Shown one piece after another: positions 6,447 to 15,636 of a stretch of 31,304 nucleotides of DNA; the stretch's first letter is position 1; each line of letters begins with the position of its first letter. The position numbers and the translations under genes are program-made. Origin of the DNA: a virus; the IMG/VR virus record IMGVR_UViG_3300048015_000334, positions 1-31,304 of that record; one strand, given 5' to 3'. The notes under the pieces were generated by a model, which worked only from the letters and a program-made list of their open reading frames with translations, was not told where the DNA came from and searched no databases.

Positions 6447-9400
6447 TCAGCAAAGTTCCAGGAATTCCGGATCGACCTGCCAGTGGACGGTTCGGGCAGC
6501 CGCCCCCGTGACGGCGACGAGCAGTCCGCCGTACGTCGTGTCCGGACTGACGGTGATGCCCCAGCCGGCGGTGCTGCCGATCGACTGCACCATCGTCATG
6601 ATCGTCGGCACGCCGCTGGCGAAAGCCAGCGTCGCGCGCGTGCTGCCGCAGGTCACCAGCAGATCCGGCGCCTGGAACAAGGCAGCGGCGCCGCTGCCAT
6701 AATCGCGGGCGATCGCGCGCAGCCGCACGCACATCGCCGAATTGAGCTGCAGCGCGCAGTTGTTCGCACCTGAGGGCGGCTGCATGTCGGCCGTCGCGTA
6801 GGCACTCGCCGTGCCTGTCGTGATGGCGCGCAGCAGATGCGCCAGCCCCTTCTGGCAGTCGCCGACAGCATTGAACTGCCCGCTTGACCAAACGCGGCTG
6901 GCCTGGCGGCCATGGGTGTGGCTGGCGTCCCCGCCGGCTTCGCTGTAGATCGCATCGGCGATGTTGTTGGCGCCGCCGAGCACGGCGGCGTAGCTGCCGG
7001 AGGCGGTGTTCTGCAACCCGCCGCAGATGGTGGCCGCAAATCCGGAGGCCACCTGGCTCGCGGCGCCACGGGCAGTCTGCCAGTCGACGGCGTTGGCCCC
7101 GCGTGGGCCGCCCCCGGCGACCGTGCCGTCGGCAACGGCTGCGGTCAGCGCCCCTGCCCCCTTCGGCAGCAGGAACACGCCGACGTTGTTGTCCTTGCCG
7201 ATCGCGGTCAGGCCGCTGGGACTGCCGGACACGCCGCCGACCAGGATCGCGCCGTTGCCGGTACTGCGCGTCTCGTCGCCGACGACGAGGTTGTTGCGGA
7301 ACAGGATGCGCGTGCCGAACTGGCGGTAGTCGATCGTGGTACTCTCGGCGATCGTCCCGGTCAGCGACGTGGTGCCGGCGGTATTGGTGGTGGTCCCGGT
7401 CCCTTCGATGATGTTGCCACCGCCATCGGCGGCGAAGTTGATCGGGCCGTGGACATCGAACTCGCTGAAGGTGCAACCCCTCACCAGCGTTCCGGTGACG
7501 GGAGCGCCGCTTGTGCCGAGGGACAGCGCGAACATCGGCGTGCCCGCCGTGCTGGCGCTTGCAGGCGCTGGCAATGAAAAACCGCAGCCGACGAAGATCG
7601 TGCCGCTGGCCCTGACGTCGACGAGCGCGGTGCCGCTGACCGGCGCTTGCGGGTTGTAGAATTCGCAGTCGACGAATTTCGCGCCGGGCCCCGCGATCAG
7701 CGCGGCCTGATGGCTGCCGGCGAAATGGCACGCCGTGAACTCGGCCGAGCCGGCAATCGAGGCTGCGTAGGAGGTCTGCGGCACTGCTGCGTCGTTATAG
7801 GCATGCAGATTATGCGCGCGCAGCAACCCGCCGGTGTCGAGCAGGAAGCCGAAATACCCGCCGACCTGTGACGCGCTGGCGTTGCGCACGATGATGTCGT
7901 GCATGGAGATGCCGGGGGCACCGGTGAACCACAGGCCGTGCCGGCCGCAGCCCTGGATGTGGATGTCATCCAGCACGCCCTCAAGCACGCCACCGGCGGC
8001 CGGGCTACCCTGGCCCCAGGCCAGGCGCATGCCGTGGCCGGCGACGTTCTGCACCTTCACCCGACGGATCTTCACGCCGGGTCCGTAGAAGCTGATGCCG
8101 TTTGCCAGGTCGGGATTTGCCGGCGATTGATTGGCGACGTTGCCGTCGAGCGTCAGATCCGCAATCGTGCAGTTGATGACGCCGGCGTTGCTTTGCGTTC
8201 CGAGCAGTGTCTGAAAGCCCTGGCTTTCCAACACCGCGCAGTTTGCGCCCGGCAGCAGTTGCAGCGTGGGATTGCCGGAACCGAGCAGGCTGACGCCGGA
8301 CAGCGGAACCACCGGCGCGCTGAGCATGAAGGGCGCACCGATGTTCGGGATCGTAACCGCCCCGCCGCCGCGCTGATAGACCGCCTGGATCGCCGCGTTG
8401 ATAGCGGCGGCTGCGTCACCGCCATTGGTCGGCGCGCCGAAGTCGCGGATGACGTTGGGCAGGTCGCCGAACCGGTAGCACAGCGCCGACGGCAGCGTGG
8501 TGGCGGTACCCACCGTCGCCGTGACGGGCAGCAGCGAGCCGAAGGTGGTCGCCGGCAGCTTGCTGTCCTTGCCGGACAGGCTGACCCCCACGGAATCCGT
8601 CTGCGCAAGCGCGGTGCCCGTGGGCGAGGCGGTGATCGAGCCCACGCCCTGGGGGCCCACTAGGCTGGCGATCTGCGTCCAGCCGCCGGCAGCGGATTTC
8701 TGCAGCACGCTGCCGGATGTCGTATTGAGGAACAGGTCGTTGGTGTCGCCCAGCGAGCTCGCGGGTGCCGCGCTGCCCGTCCACCAGATGGTGCCGTTCT
8801 GTCCGGCGGCGCCTGCGCTACCGGCGGCGCCGGTTTGACCTGCCGGACCCTGTGGCCCGACCAGCGTGGCGATCTGCGACCAGCTCGTCGCGCCATGCTG
8901 GAACACGGCGCCGTTTGCGGTGTTGAGGTAGAGGTCGCCGGACGAGGCCGCCGCCGTCGGGGCGCCAGCCCCGGCGGTCCAGGTCGCTCCCCTCACCCCC
9001 GCCGCACCAGTGGGACCCGCCGCCCCCTGCGGCCCGGCAGGAACCGAGGTGGAAATGACGCCGGCGGCGCTGATGGCGACGTTCGTGCCGGCGGAGAACA
9101 GGCCGGTCAGCAGAGCCAGCGGCACCTGCATGGGGCCTTGCGGCGTGTTGACCACGGCTGCATCGGTGGTCACCAGCGTGGTCCGCCTGGCGAAGCCGGC
9201 ATGGTCCCCGCCATTCGCCGCCAGTGTCCCCGCCGCCAGCGACAGGCCTGTGCCCGGCGTGACCGGCTCCGGACTGCCGGACCCCAGCGAGGTCCGCCCG
9301 AGCAGGGAGCCGGTGGGGACCAGGATCGCCGGTTGCACCGTGGAGAGCAGGGTGCCGACGGTCACGCTGTGCAGCACGCCCGCCTGGTCGAGCGGGATCG

Positions 9401-9452
9401 CGTCGCCGGCATTCGCCTGCGCGGCCGCGGGCAGTTGATCGATGGTGGGCAT
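6447..9452 (-). CDS. Tailspike/fibre 1: anchor, collagen-like repeats, beta-helix, YadA-like head
   Basis: The largest protein of the window, 1001 residues. Residues 1-85 form an N-terminal domain also found in the next tailspike (MPTIDQL, LLSTVQPAILVPTGSLLG), presumably the particle anchor. Two collagen-like Gly-X-Y runs (about 137-155 and 197-221) each precede a short beta module with WSQIATLVGPQG or WTQIASLVGPQG. From about residue 330 (IRDFGAPTNGGDAAAAINAA) a right-handed beta-helix follows to about 715. About residues 794-837 (ASGFAATICGGLQNTASGS) look like trimeric-adhesin head repeats. The remainder is a C-terminal beta domain. The overall build is that of a trimeric receptor-binding spike, perhaps a glycan depolymerase; catalytic residues cannot be assigned. 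Confidence 0.85.
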   Translation of the reverse strand: MPTIDQLPAAAQANAGDAIPLDQAGVLHSVTVGTLLSTVQPAILVPTGSLLGRTSLGSGSPEPVTPGTGLSLAAGTLAANGGDHAGFARRTTLVTTDAAVVNTPQGPMQVPLALLTGLFSAGTNVAISAAGVISTSVPAGPQGAAGPTGAAGVRGATWTAGAGAPTAAASSGDLYLNTANGAVFQHGATSWSQIATLVGPQGPAGQTGAAGSAGAAGQNGTIWWTGSAAPASSLGDTNDLFLNTTSGSVLQKSAAGGWTQIASLVGPQGVGSITASPTGTALAQTDSVGVSLSGKDSKLPATTFGSLLPVTATVGTATTLPSALCYRFGDLPNVIRDFGAPTNGGDAAAAINAAIQAVYQRGGGAVTIPNIGAPFMLSAPVVPLSGVSLLGSGNPTLQLLPGANCAVLESQGFQTLLGTQSNAGVINCTIADLTLDGNVANQSPANPDLANGISFYGPGVKIRRVKVQNVAGHGMRLAWGQGSPAAGGVLEGVLDDIHIQGCGRHGLWFTGAPGISMHDIIVRNASASQVGGYFGFLLDTGGLLRAHNLHAYNDAAVPQTSYAASIAGSAEFTACHFAGSHQAALIAGPGAKFVDCEFYNPQAPVSGTALVDVRASGTIFVGCGFSLPAPASASTAGTPMFALSLGTSGAPVTGTLVRGCTFSEFDVHGPINFAADGGGNIIEGTGTTTNTAGTTSLTGTIAESTTIDYRQFGTRILFRNNLVVGDETRSTGNGAILVGGVSGSPSGLTAIGKDNNVGVFLLPKGAGALTAAVADGTVAGGGPRGANAVDWQTARGAASQVASGFAATICGGLQNTASGSYAAVLGGANNIADAIYSEAGGDASHTHGRQASRVWSSGQFNAVGDCQKGLAHLLRAITTGTASAYATADMQPPSGANNCALQLNSAMCVRLRAIARDYGSGAAALFQAPDLLVTCGSTRATLAFASGVPTIMTMVQSIGSTAGWGITVSPDTTYGGLLVAVTGAAARTVHWQVDPEFLELC

Positions 9453-9482
9453 TGCGTGTCCTATCGCGGCGGCGGGAAGCGA

Positions 9483-12038
9483 TCAGGCGACGGCGACCCA
9501 GCCGCTTGCATCCTGGGCACTGGCCTTGACCCAGAAGGTCGCGCCGGCGCCACCATTGAGATTGCGGTAGTCCGAGCCTGGGGGCGCGACCACAACTCCG
9601 ACCGGCGAGCCGCGGCCGATCAGCGACATGGCCCCGTAGCCTTCGGTATCGCTGCAGAGCCTGACATGGCCGCCGGGGGCCGGCTTGAGGATCAGGTCGG
9701 CACTGCCTGCACTGCGCAGGATCAGCGTGCCGTCGCCGGTGAAGTTCAGGTAGTCTCCCGGTGGAAACTGCACGGCACGCCATGAGCCATAGGTGCCGAT
9801 CCATTCGACCGCGGAATTGGCTGGTGCGGTGAAGTCGAACAACGTCCAGTTGTCCTGCAACGGCTGCGACGTGCTGCGGCTGAACAAGACGGCGGCGTTG
9901 CATTCCACCCTCAGACGCCGCTCCTCCAGCACGGGGAGGCCGACCGAGGCCCGTGCCGTGGCGCCGGTGCCGTCGCCCGTGATGGTCACGGTGGCTGTGG
10001 CGCCGATCCCGCCGTAGCCGCCGCCGGGGCCGGTCACGGCAATCCCGATAATGACGCCGTTGGTGATGTTCGCGACGGCGGTGCAGCCGGACCCGCTGCC
10101 GGACACGGCGACCGTTGCCTGCGTATAGCCGGATCCGCCGTTGGTGACCTTGATGTAGGTGATCTGCCCGAGCGACGCGACCTGATGCAGCGACTGCATC
10201 GACTGCACGCCCGACGGCGCATAGGTGATCATGACGTCGTCGATGATGTCGGGAAACTGGACCTGCTGCAGCGTACCGACCGGCTGCGGGTTGCAGATGA
10301 ACCGCTGCGTGTTGTTCCAGCGATTTCCTTCGATGATCACGCTGTCGGTATGTGCCCACAGCGCGTTGGCGATCTGGGCCGTGCCGCCGCCGAAAAATCC
10401 GTTGCGTGCGACCAGCATCTGCTGCGGCGCGTCAAGCAGGAAGATGCCGCCTGCACCGGCGGTGGAGAAGCTGATCCAGTTGTCGGTCAAGGCCATGTTG
10501 AGCGTGGCGAGGTTGAACGAACCGGCTGACCCGCTGGATTCCACGTTGTTGACAGTCACCGCCCAGGATGTGCAATCCTGAATGTAATTGTAAGAGACGC
10601 GCATGTTCTGGCTGCCGCCCGGGTTGATTCCGACGATGGCGGAGCAGATGTAATTGTGGACGACGTCGCTGTTGATCGAGCCACCGGCATCGATGCCGAA
10701 CTGGCAGGCGCCGGTGATCATGTTTGCCGCGACGCGGGAATACGACATGTTGGCGAGGATGCCGGCGCCGCTGCTGCTGCCGATCCCGTTGTTGGTGATC
10801 AGGTTGCCCTCGACCGAGATTGCCCGACCGGAAACGCCGATGCCACAGCCGTTGTTGTCGTGACAGTTGTTGGCCGCGACCAGCACGCTGATCACATCCG
10901 GGTTGGCGTTGCCCCACACCGGGATCAGGGTATTCGTCGCGTTGAAGTTGCCGACCGCGATGCCCTGGTTGTTGTTCCAGCACTCGTTGCCACAGATCTG
11001 GACCTTGCGCGCCTTCTGCACGAAGGTCTGGTCGTTGTAGTCGACGCAGATGCCGTACACCGCGTTGTCATGCGCCCTGCAGTTGATGATCTGCACGCCA
11101 TCGACGGCCTGCACCCAAATGCCGTCCGCGGCGTTGCCGTAGGCCTCGCAGTCGCGGATCACGTGCTGGGTGACCGCGGGGTCGGAGGCCTGGATGGTCA
11201 GGCCGCAGCCCAGCACCGCACCGGCGGCGTTGGCGAAGCTGCAACCGACGAATTCGGTGACGGTGCAGCCCGGTGCGACGAGCAGGCCCCAGCTCGTCTG
11301 GGTGACAACGTCGTTGTTGGCGTCGAAGATGATGCCACTGGCACGGAACGATGCGCCGGAGATCGCGATCCATGCGCCATTGCCGGTCTGCGTGTGCCGC
11401 TGGACGATCGTCTGTCCGCGCACGCCGATCAGGTTTGCGGCGATCGGCACGGTCCACTGGCCGTTCACCACATAGGTCTTCGCTCCCAGATGGAGCGGGC
11501 GTCCCGACGCGACGGCCGCGGTGAATGCCGCCGTGTCATCGGTGACGCCGTCACCGACGGCGCCGAACGACTCCACGGCCACGGCGTCGGCGAACAGGCT
11601 GGCGAGTGCGCGCGGGGTCGGCGTGCCGCTCGCCGTCGCCTCGAGCGTGGACAGATCGAGCCCGGACAGGTTCGACAAGCCCGCCATGAACTGGGCATAG
11701 GCGATCGCGGCGTTGCCGCCGGCCTGGCCAAGCGGCACCTTGTCCGTGGCGGATGGCACTTGCGCGGCGGGCAGCGCCAGCACGGAGAACGGCGCGGCCG
11801 TGGCTGAAAGCGTGTTGCCGCTGAGGCTGAGATTGGCGCCGACGATGATCTGTTCGGGCGTGCCCGCGCCGGCCGCCGGCGCACCCAGCAGGCTGCCGGG
11901 CGGCAGTGCGAGTTGCGGCTGGATGCCGGACAGCAGTTGCGCCCGCGTCAGCTTGCGGGTGACGCCGTTCTGATTGACCGGCATCTCATCGGTATCGGAC
12001 GCGGCCACCGCCGGCGCCAGTTGATCGATCGTCGGCAT
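9483..12038 (-). CDS. Tailspike 2: pectate-lyase-like beta-helix protein
   Basis: An 851-residue protein. Residues 1-85 are a diverged copy of the tailspike 1 anchor (MPTIDQLAPAV, LLSGIQPQLALPPGSLLG). Residues about 153-176 carry FGAVGDGVTDDTAAF, the classic opening of the pectate-lyase superfamily beta-helix, followed by many Asn-rich turns (CEAYGNAADGIWV, NNCHDNNGCGIGV) to about residue 600. About residues 625-700 contain GGSGYT/GGGYG repeats. The C-terminus (FTGDGTLILRSAGSADLIL) is a beta-rich tip. Such spikes bind and often cleave capsular or O-antigen polysaccharide. The Asn ladders mark it as a well-formed helix, but no catalytic set can be named from sequence alone. It follows the fibre-tail adaptor gene by 10 bases. 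Confidence 0.88.
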   Translation of the reverse strand: MPTIDQLAPAVAASDTDEMPVNQNGVTRKLTRAQLLSGIQPQLALPPGSLLGAPAAGAGTPEQIIVGANLSLSGNTLSATAAPFSVLALPAAQVPSATDKVPLGQAGGNAAIAYAQFMAGLSNLSGLDLSTLEATASGTPTPRALASLFADAVAVESFGAVGDGVTDDTAAFTAAVASGRPLHLGAKTYVVNGQWTVPIAANLIGVRGQTIVQRHTQTGNGAWIAISGASFRASGIIFDANNDVVTQTSWGLLVAPGCTVTEFVGCSFANAAGAVLGCGLTIQASDPAVTQHVIRDCEAYGNAADGIWVQAVDGVQIINCRAHDNAVYGICVDYNDQTFVQKARKVQICGNECWNNNQGIAVGNFNATNTLIPVWGNANPDVISVLVAANNCHDNNGCGIGVSGRAISVEGNLITNNGIGSSSGAGILANMSYSRVAANMITGACQFGIDAGGSINSDVVHNYICSAIVGINPGGSQNMRVSYNYIQDCTSWAVTVNNVESSGSAGSFNLATLNMALTDNWISFSTAGAGGIFLLDAPQQMLVARNGFFGGGTAQIANALWAHTDSVIIEGNRWNNTQRFICNPQPVGTLQQVQFPDIIDDVMITYAPSGVQSMQSLHQVASLGQITYIKVTNGGSGYTQATVAVSGSGSGCTAVANITNGVIIGIAVTGPGGGYGGIGATATVTITGDGTGATARASVGLPVLEERRLRVECNAAVLFSRSTSQPLQDNWTLFDFTAPANSAVEWIGTYGSWRAVQFPPGDYLNFTGDGTLILRSAGSADLILKPAPGGHVRLCSDTEGYGAMSLIGRGSPVGVVVAPPGSDYRNLNGGAGATFWVKASAQDASGWVAVA

Positions 12039-12048
12039 CGGCGCCTCC

Positions 12049-12531
12049 TCAGCTCGTGGTGACGATGTTCCCGCTCTGGTCGGTGACGGCGACGCCGGCG
12101 TTGGTGGTCAGCGCAGTGGCGGGCACCTCGGGCGTGGATAGCGCGAGCACGGGAAGCAGCAGGTCGCGCGACACGGTGCGGCCGTTGGTCGTGCTGATCA
12201 GCAGGGTGACGGTGTAGGTAGTGCCGGCGAGGCCGCCCTGCAGCCAGAGCACGGCGAGGCTGCCATCCGTGGTGGCGCTGGAGAGCGACAAGGCCGGCGA
12301 TGTGAGAGGCGCGATCGCGACGTCGAGCGTGGCGATGCTGTCGGCGTCGTTGCCCAGCAGCGCTGGCGAGATGTCGAACTGGTAGTCCATCACATCGGAT
12401 GGATCCTTGATCGGCCATTGCAGCGGCGCCGGCGCGCTGGCGCTGGTGCCGCGCGGCACCGGGACGAAGCTGTCGAGCGTCAGTGTGCGCGCGGTGCTGG
12501 GACGCCAGAGGTGGGTGGCCGGTGTCGGCAT
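12049..12531 (-). CDS. Fibre-tail adaptor protein
   Basis: A 160-residue protein. The central part (WPIKDPSDVMDYQFDISPAL, then SIATLDVAI, VLWLQGGLAGTTYTVTLLIS, TNGRTVSRDLLL) follows the pattern of phage fibre-tail adaptor proteins: a DP..V.DY opening, a GxxxxxY.V strand and an NGRT strand. They form a small Ig-like beta-sandwich that links fibres to the baseplate. The position fits: immediately upstream of the two tailspikes and downstream of the glycine-rich fibre. No enzymatic motif. Moderate to good confidence, from pattern and context. Confidence 0.7.
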   Translation of the reverse strand: MPTPATHLWRPSTARTLTLDSFVPVPRGTSASAPAPLQWPIKDPSDVMDYQFDISPALLGNDADSIATLDVAIAPLTSPALSLSSATTDGSLAVLWLQGGLAGTTYTVTLLISTTNGRTVSRDLLLPVLALSTPEVPATALTTNAGVAVTDQSGNIVTTS

Positions 12532-12561
12532 TGGATGCTCCCTGCAGGTGCGCGGCGGTGG

Positions 12562-13800
12562 TCAGTATTCGACGATGACGAGACCGCCGCCCCCGGTGCC
12601 GCCTGAGCCGGCGATCCCGTAGCAGCCGCCGCCGCCGGAGCCGGCCGCCTGGCCATTGGCGGGGGCACCGCCGCCCGAGGCGCCGCGGCCACCGCCGCCC
12701 AGGTGGCTGGCGCCGCCGTTGCCGGGAAAGGTGATCCCGTTCCCCTGACCATCGGTGCCGTAGCCGCCACTCTGGATGATCGGCGCACCATAGCCTGCGC
12801 CTCCGCTGCCGCCCGCGGAGCTGCCGGAGCCGGACGCGCCGCCACTTCCCCCCGTCGCGCCGCACAGCGTGCCGAAGCTGCTGGTGCCGCCGCTTTGACC
12901 CGTGGCGCCGGCCCCCGAGCCCGCGCCACCGGCGCCGACCGTGACCGCATAGGCAGTACCCGGCGTGACCGTGAAACAGCCTTCGGCGTAGCCTCCCGCG
13001 CCGCCGCCGCCGCCGCCGTAGCTGCTCGTCCCGCCGCCGCCGCCGCCGCCGCCGCCGACCACCCGCAGTTTCAGGCGCGTTACGCCGGCCGGCACGGTCC
13101 AGCTCTGGGAGGTGGTCAGATTGACCACGCGCGAGAAGCCCGGCGCCAGCGTCGGCAGCTTGAACGGAATGATCGGCGAGGCCGGCATCGCGGTGATGTT
13201 GGCAGCCGTAATCTGCGTCTGCGCGTAATTGACGGTGACGACGTAGAGGCCGACCCAGCCGCTGTCGACAGCCGGGGTTGCCTGCACGCCGGTGGCCGCG
13301 GCGGCGCCGGCCTTGAGCTGCAACTGGACGCGCTGAATGCGCTGCGTATTCTGCGTCGCGCCGGAATTGCCCGGGCCGCTGTAGGGCTGCGCAGGCGCCG
13401 CCGCGTTGTAGTAGGGCAGCACAACCGGATCGCCGTCACCCTCGAGCAACGCCGCCTCGATCAGGTAGTTGATCGACTGGCCCGATGTCGTCGGCGCCGT
13501 CAGCGTGAAGGCCGTCGAGGTCGTGTTGATGCCCATCTTCACCAGCGGGCCGATGGCATCGGCCGCCAGCGATCCGTAGGCGAGCTGGTCGATAACGCCG
13601 AGCAGCGTGATGCTGCCGGGCCCGATGTTGACGGAGAGCGAGGCGGGGGTGGTGGGCGTGCAGGCCAGCCCATCGACGATCGGGCCGGACCCCAGCACGG
13701 CCTGGGCGAGATAGCCGAGCGCCACCATGATGTTGCGCTGCGTGTTCAACAGGTCGGTGTCGAGCGGGATGCTTCCGGGATACACGATCTGGCGGTCCAT
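12562..13800 (-). CDS. Glycine-rich tail fibre/adhesin
   Basis: A 412-residue protein. Residues 1-200 (MDRQIVYPGSIPLDTDLLNT onward) form a non-repetitive domain like the N-terminal part of baseplate-attached fibres. WTVPAGVTRLKLRVVGGGGG (about residue 233) opens a glycine-rich domain that runs to the C-terminus, with runs of up to ten glycines and a final GGGGLVIVEY. This build (WTVPAGV strand plus polyglycine blocks) is typical of glycine-rich receptor-binding domains of phages, in which loops between polyglycine helices contact the host. The polyglycine is encoded by uninterrupted CCG (plus strand) triplet runs. It follows the gpI-like gene at the end of the baseplate cluster. Confidence 0.78.
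   Translation of the reverse strand: MDRQIVYPGSIPLDTDLLNTQRNIMVALGYLAQAVLGSGPIVDGLACTPTTPASLSVNIGPGSITLLGVIDQLAYGSLAADAIGPLVKMGINTTSTAFTLTAPTTSGQSINYLIEAALLEGDGDPVVLPYYNAAAPAQPYSGPGNSGATQNTQRIQRVQLQLKAGAAAATGVQATPAVDSGWVGLYVVTVNYAQTQITAANITAMPASPIIPFKLPTLAPGFSRVVNLTTSQSWTVPAGVTRLKLRVVGGGGGGGGGTSSYGGGGGGAGGYAEGCFTVTPGTAYAVTVGAGGAGSGAGATGQSGGTSSFGTLCGATGGSGGASGSGSSAGGSGGAGYGAPIIQSGGYGTDGQGNGITFPGNGGASHLGGGGRGASGGGAPANGQAAGSGGGGCYGIAGSGGTGGGGLVIVEY
13001..13057. repeat. CCG triplet runs encoding polyglycine
   Basis: On the plus strand, six CCG units at 13001-13018 and nine at 13031-13057 (GGC on the coding strand) are separated by codons for TSSY. They encode two polyglycine stretches in the fibre's receptor-binding domain. 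Perfect triplet runs can change length by slippage without shifting the frame. Confidence 0.85.
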
Positions 13801-13842
13801 GGTGTCCTCGGTTGCGCTTGCGGGGGTACGACGACAGTGGGA

Positions 13843-14508
13843 TCAGTTTGAAATCGCGGTCCAGGCGATTGCGGTCGCGGGCAACACGCCGGCCACGGTC
13901 GCCATGATCTGGGCATCCGTCACCTGGCCCTGGATCATGTCCAGGCTCGCGTACTGCATCGGGCCGCCGGTGCCGTAGCCCGCAACTGTTGCGATACCGG
14001 AACTGGCTGGCCGATAGGCGGTGACGAAGCTTTGGAACGGCAGCATGAGGCTGCCCCAACCGCCGCCGCCCCGCGACGCACCGCCCGCGGCCGGTGTCGC
14101 GTAGCTGAGTGCGATGCCCCAGCCCCCGGTGTCGGTCGTGCGGGCCGGTTCGAACACCGCCGGCGCACGCCCGGTCAGGTCGGTCAGCGCCGCGACGACG
14201 GCGGCGCGCGTGCCGCGCTCGCGCAGCAACTCGCGCGTGATCCGCAGCCGCAGTGCGCCGTCGGATTCCGCAGGCAGTCGTTGCAGACCGCTGCCGAAGA
14301 GGTCCGCCGCAATCCGGTCCAGCCAGATGTCGGTGGCGGTGGCGATGCGCGTCTGCTGGATCGTATAGCCGAGCTGACCGTAGAGAAGCACCCAGCCGGC
14401 ACCGAGACCGCCGAGCACACCGTCCAGCACGGGCGTGACGTCCGGAAACCAGCGCGTCGGCAGGACCGCTTTCAGCCGGCCGAGCATATCCTGGGCGTCG
14501 CCGACCAT
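13843..14508 (-). CDS. Tail protein, gpI-like baseplate component
   Basis: A 221-residue protein that ends one base before the gpJ start region, directly downstream of gpJ, where P2/Mu-type phages place gpI. DMLGRLKAVLPTRWFPDVTP and LDRIAADLFGSGLQRLPAES resemble the N-terminal part of gpI or DUF2313-like tail proteins, which load asymmetric modules onto the wedge. LRLRITRELLRERGTRAAVV followed by LTDLTGRAPAVFEP is a helical segment and strand also seen in such proteins. The C-terminal half is Gly/Ala rich. The call relies on gene order plus weak similarity; no catalytic motif. Confidence 0.6.
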   Translation of the reverse strand: MVGDAQDMLGRLKAVLPTRWFPDVTPVLDGVLGGLGAGWVLLYGQLGYTIQQTRIATATDIWLDRIAADLFGSGLQRLPAESDGALRLRITRELLRERGTRAAVVAALTDLTGRAPAVFEPARTTDTGGWGIALSYATPAAGGASRGGGGWGSLMLPFQSFVTAYRPASSGIATVAGYGTGGPMQYASLDMIQGQVTDAQIMATVAGVLPATAIAWTAISN

Positions 14509-14509
14509 T

Positions 14510-15634
14510 TCAGTTCACGACCACGGTGCCGGCCTTCACCACGCCGGCCGCGGCCGGCGCGATGTCGTTCGCGGCGTTGTCGAGGCTGACCAGCGACACG
14601 TTGGAGATCGTCGGATCAACGCCGTAGGCGACCTGGGCGATGCGCGACAGCGGCAGCACGGCGCCGATCGGCAGCGCGTTGATATAGGCAATCACCGCGG
14701 CCTCGACCGGACCGAGCAGTGACTGCTTCCGCGTCGCGGGCGTCGTCTGGATGGTCAGCGCAACGTTCACCAAGGTCACCGCAGGCGGCTGGATCGCGTA
14801 GCTGGAACCGATCGGACGCACTGCCTCCACGGCCTGCGCCGCGCTGGCCAACAGGGAGGCCGGCGGGTTGCCGCTGCCGTCATCGATGGTCACCACGAAA
14901 TTGCCCATCAGCGCAGCGCCGGCGGTGTCCACATTCTCCACGACCAGATATTGCAGCCCCTGCTGCAGACTGCTGACCGCATAGCCGATGGCGCCAGGCG
15001 TGGCGCGGGCGCGGCTGTCCAGGAAGTTCTGGAAGCGGGTGCGCAGCGCCGGGTCGGTCTCGGCATCCACGCCGCCTTGCATGGCCGCGGCATTGGTGAC
15101 CGTGTCGATGCCCGGGATCGCGGCGGCAAGCTGCGTAATCGCGCCAGGCTGCACGTTGCCGGCGCTGCCGGCCGCCGCTGCCGTCACCGGCAGATCGATC
15201 GAGCTGCCGGCGGCGGCAAGCGTGTAGCCGGACTGCGCTGCGCTCCAGGCTGCGTTCGTTGCATCGGCCTGCACGCTGAAGCTTTGCGTTCCGTCCGAGG
15301 TCTGCACCAGCACACCCTCGGCGATGAAGGCGGACACGCCGGACGTGAACCGCGCGAAGCTGACGACACCGGTCGCCGCGACCGGCGGCAGCCGGGTGAG
15401 CGAGAAATCCGCCATCCAACTGTCCAGATCGGTGCCGGTGCTGGTCGATGCCCGCGTGGTCTGCAGCACCTGCAGGATGAGCCACTGCACCCAAAGTCCC
15501 AGCGACGCATTTGCCTCCAGGACCGCGCGCAGGGCGGAGCCGACCGTGAGGTCGACGAGCTGGCGCGACGCGCCCTGCACGGCGGCGGCCATGTTCTGCA
15601 ACAGCGTGGTGAAGGTCTGAAGCTGGAGCTGCAT
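14510..15634 (-). CDS. Baseplate J-like protein (gpJ)
   Basis: A 374-residue protein with the features of the baseplate J family: an N-terminal DLTVGSALRAVLEANA helix, then AGVLVQT-like strand (IAEGVLVQTSDGTQSFSV), the AGSAGNVQPGAI loop with the usual GxxGNV pattern, and GGVDAETDPALRTRFQNFLD, the family's conserved GxDxETD..LR.R segment. The C-terminal half (LVVENVDTAG, FVVTIDDGSGNPP) matches the typical core. In P2/Mu phages gpJ forms the wedge together with gpI and gp25. Its neighbours are gp25 upstream (2-base gap) and a gpI-like gene downstream, so this is a standard baseplate order. Confident. Confidence 0.93.
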   Translation of the reverse strand: MQLQLQTFTTLLQNMAAAVQGASRQLVDLTVGSALRAVLEANASLGLWVQWLILQVLQTTRASTSTGTDLDSWMADFSLTRLPPVAATGVVSFARFTSGVSAFIAEGVLVQTSDGTQSFSVQADATNAAWSAAQSGYTLAAAGSSIDLPVTAAAAGSAGNVQPGAITQLAAAIPGIDTVTNAAAMQGGVDAETDPALRTRFQNFLDSRARATPGAIGYAVSSLQQGLQYLVVENVDTAGAALMGNFVVTIDDGSGNPPASLLASAAQAVEAVRPIGSSYAIQPPAVTLVNVALTIQTTPATRKQSLLGPVEAAVIAYINALPIGAVLPLSRIAQVAYGVDPTISNVSLVSLDNAANDIAPAAAGVVKAGTVVVN

Positions 15635-15636
15635 GA

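Noticed and set aside
8818-10359. 513-codon minus-strand open frame between the two spikes
   Set aside because: It overlaps both tailspikes in another frame, is Arg/His-rich and crosses the real start of tailspike 1.
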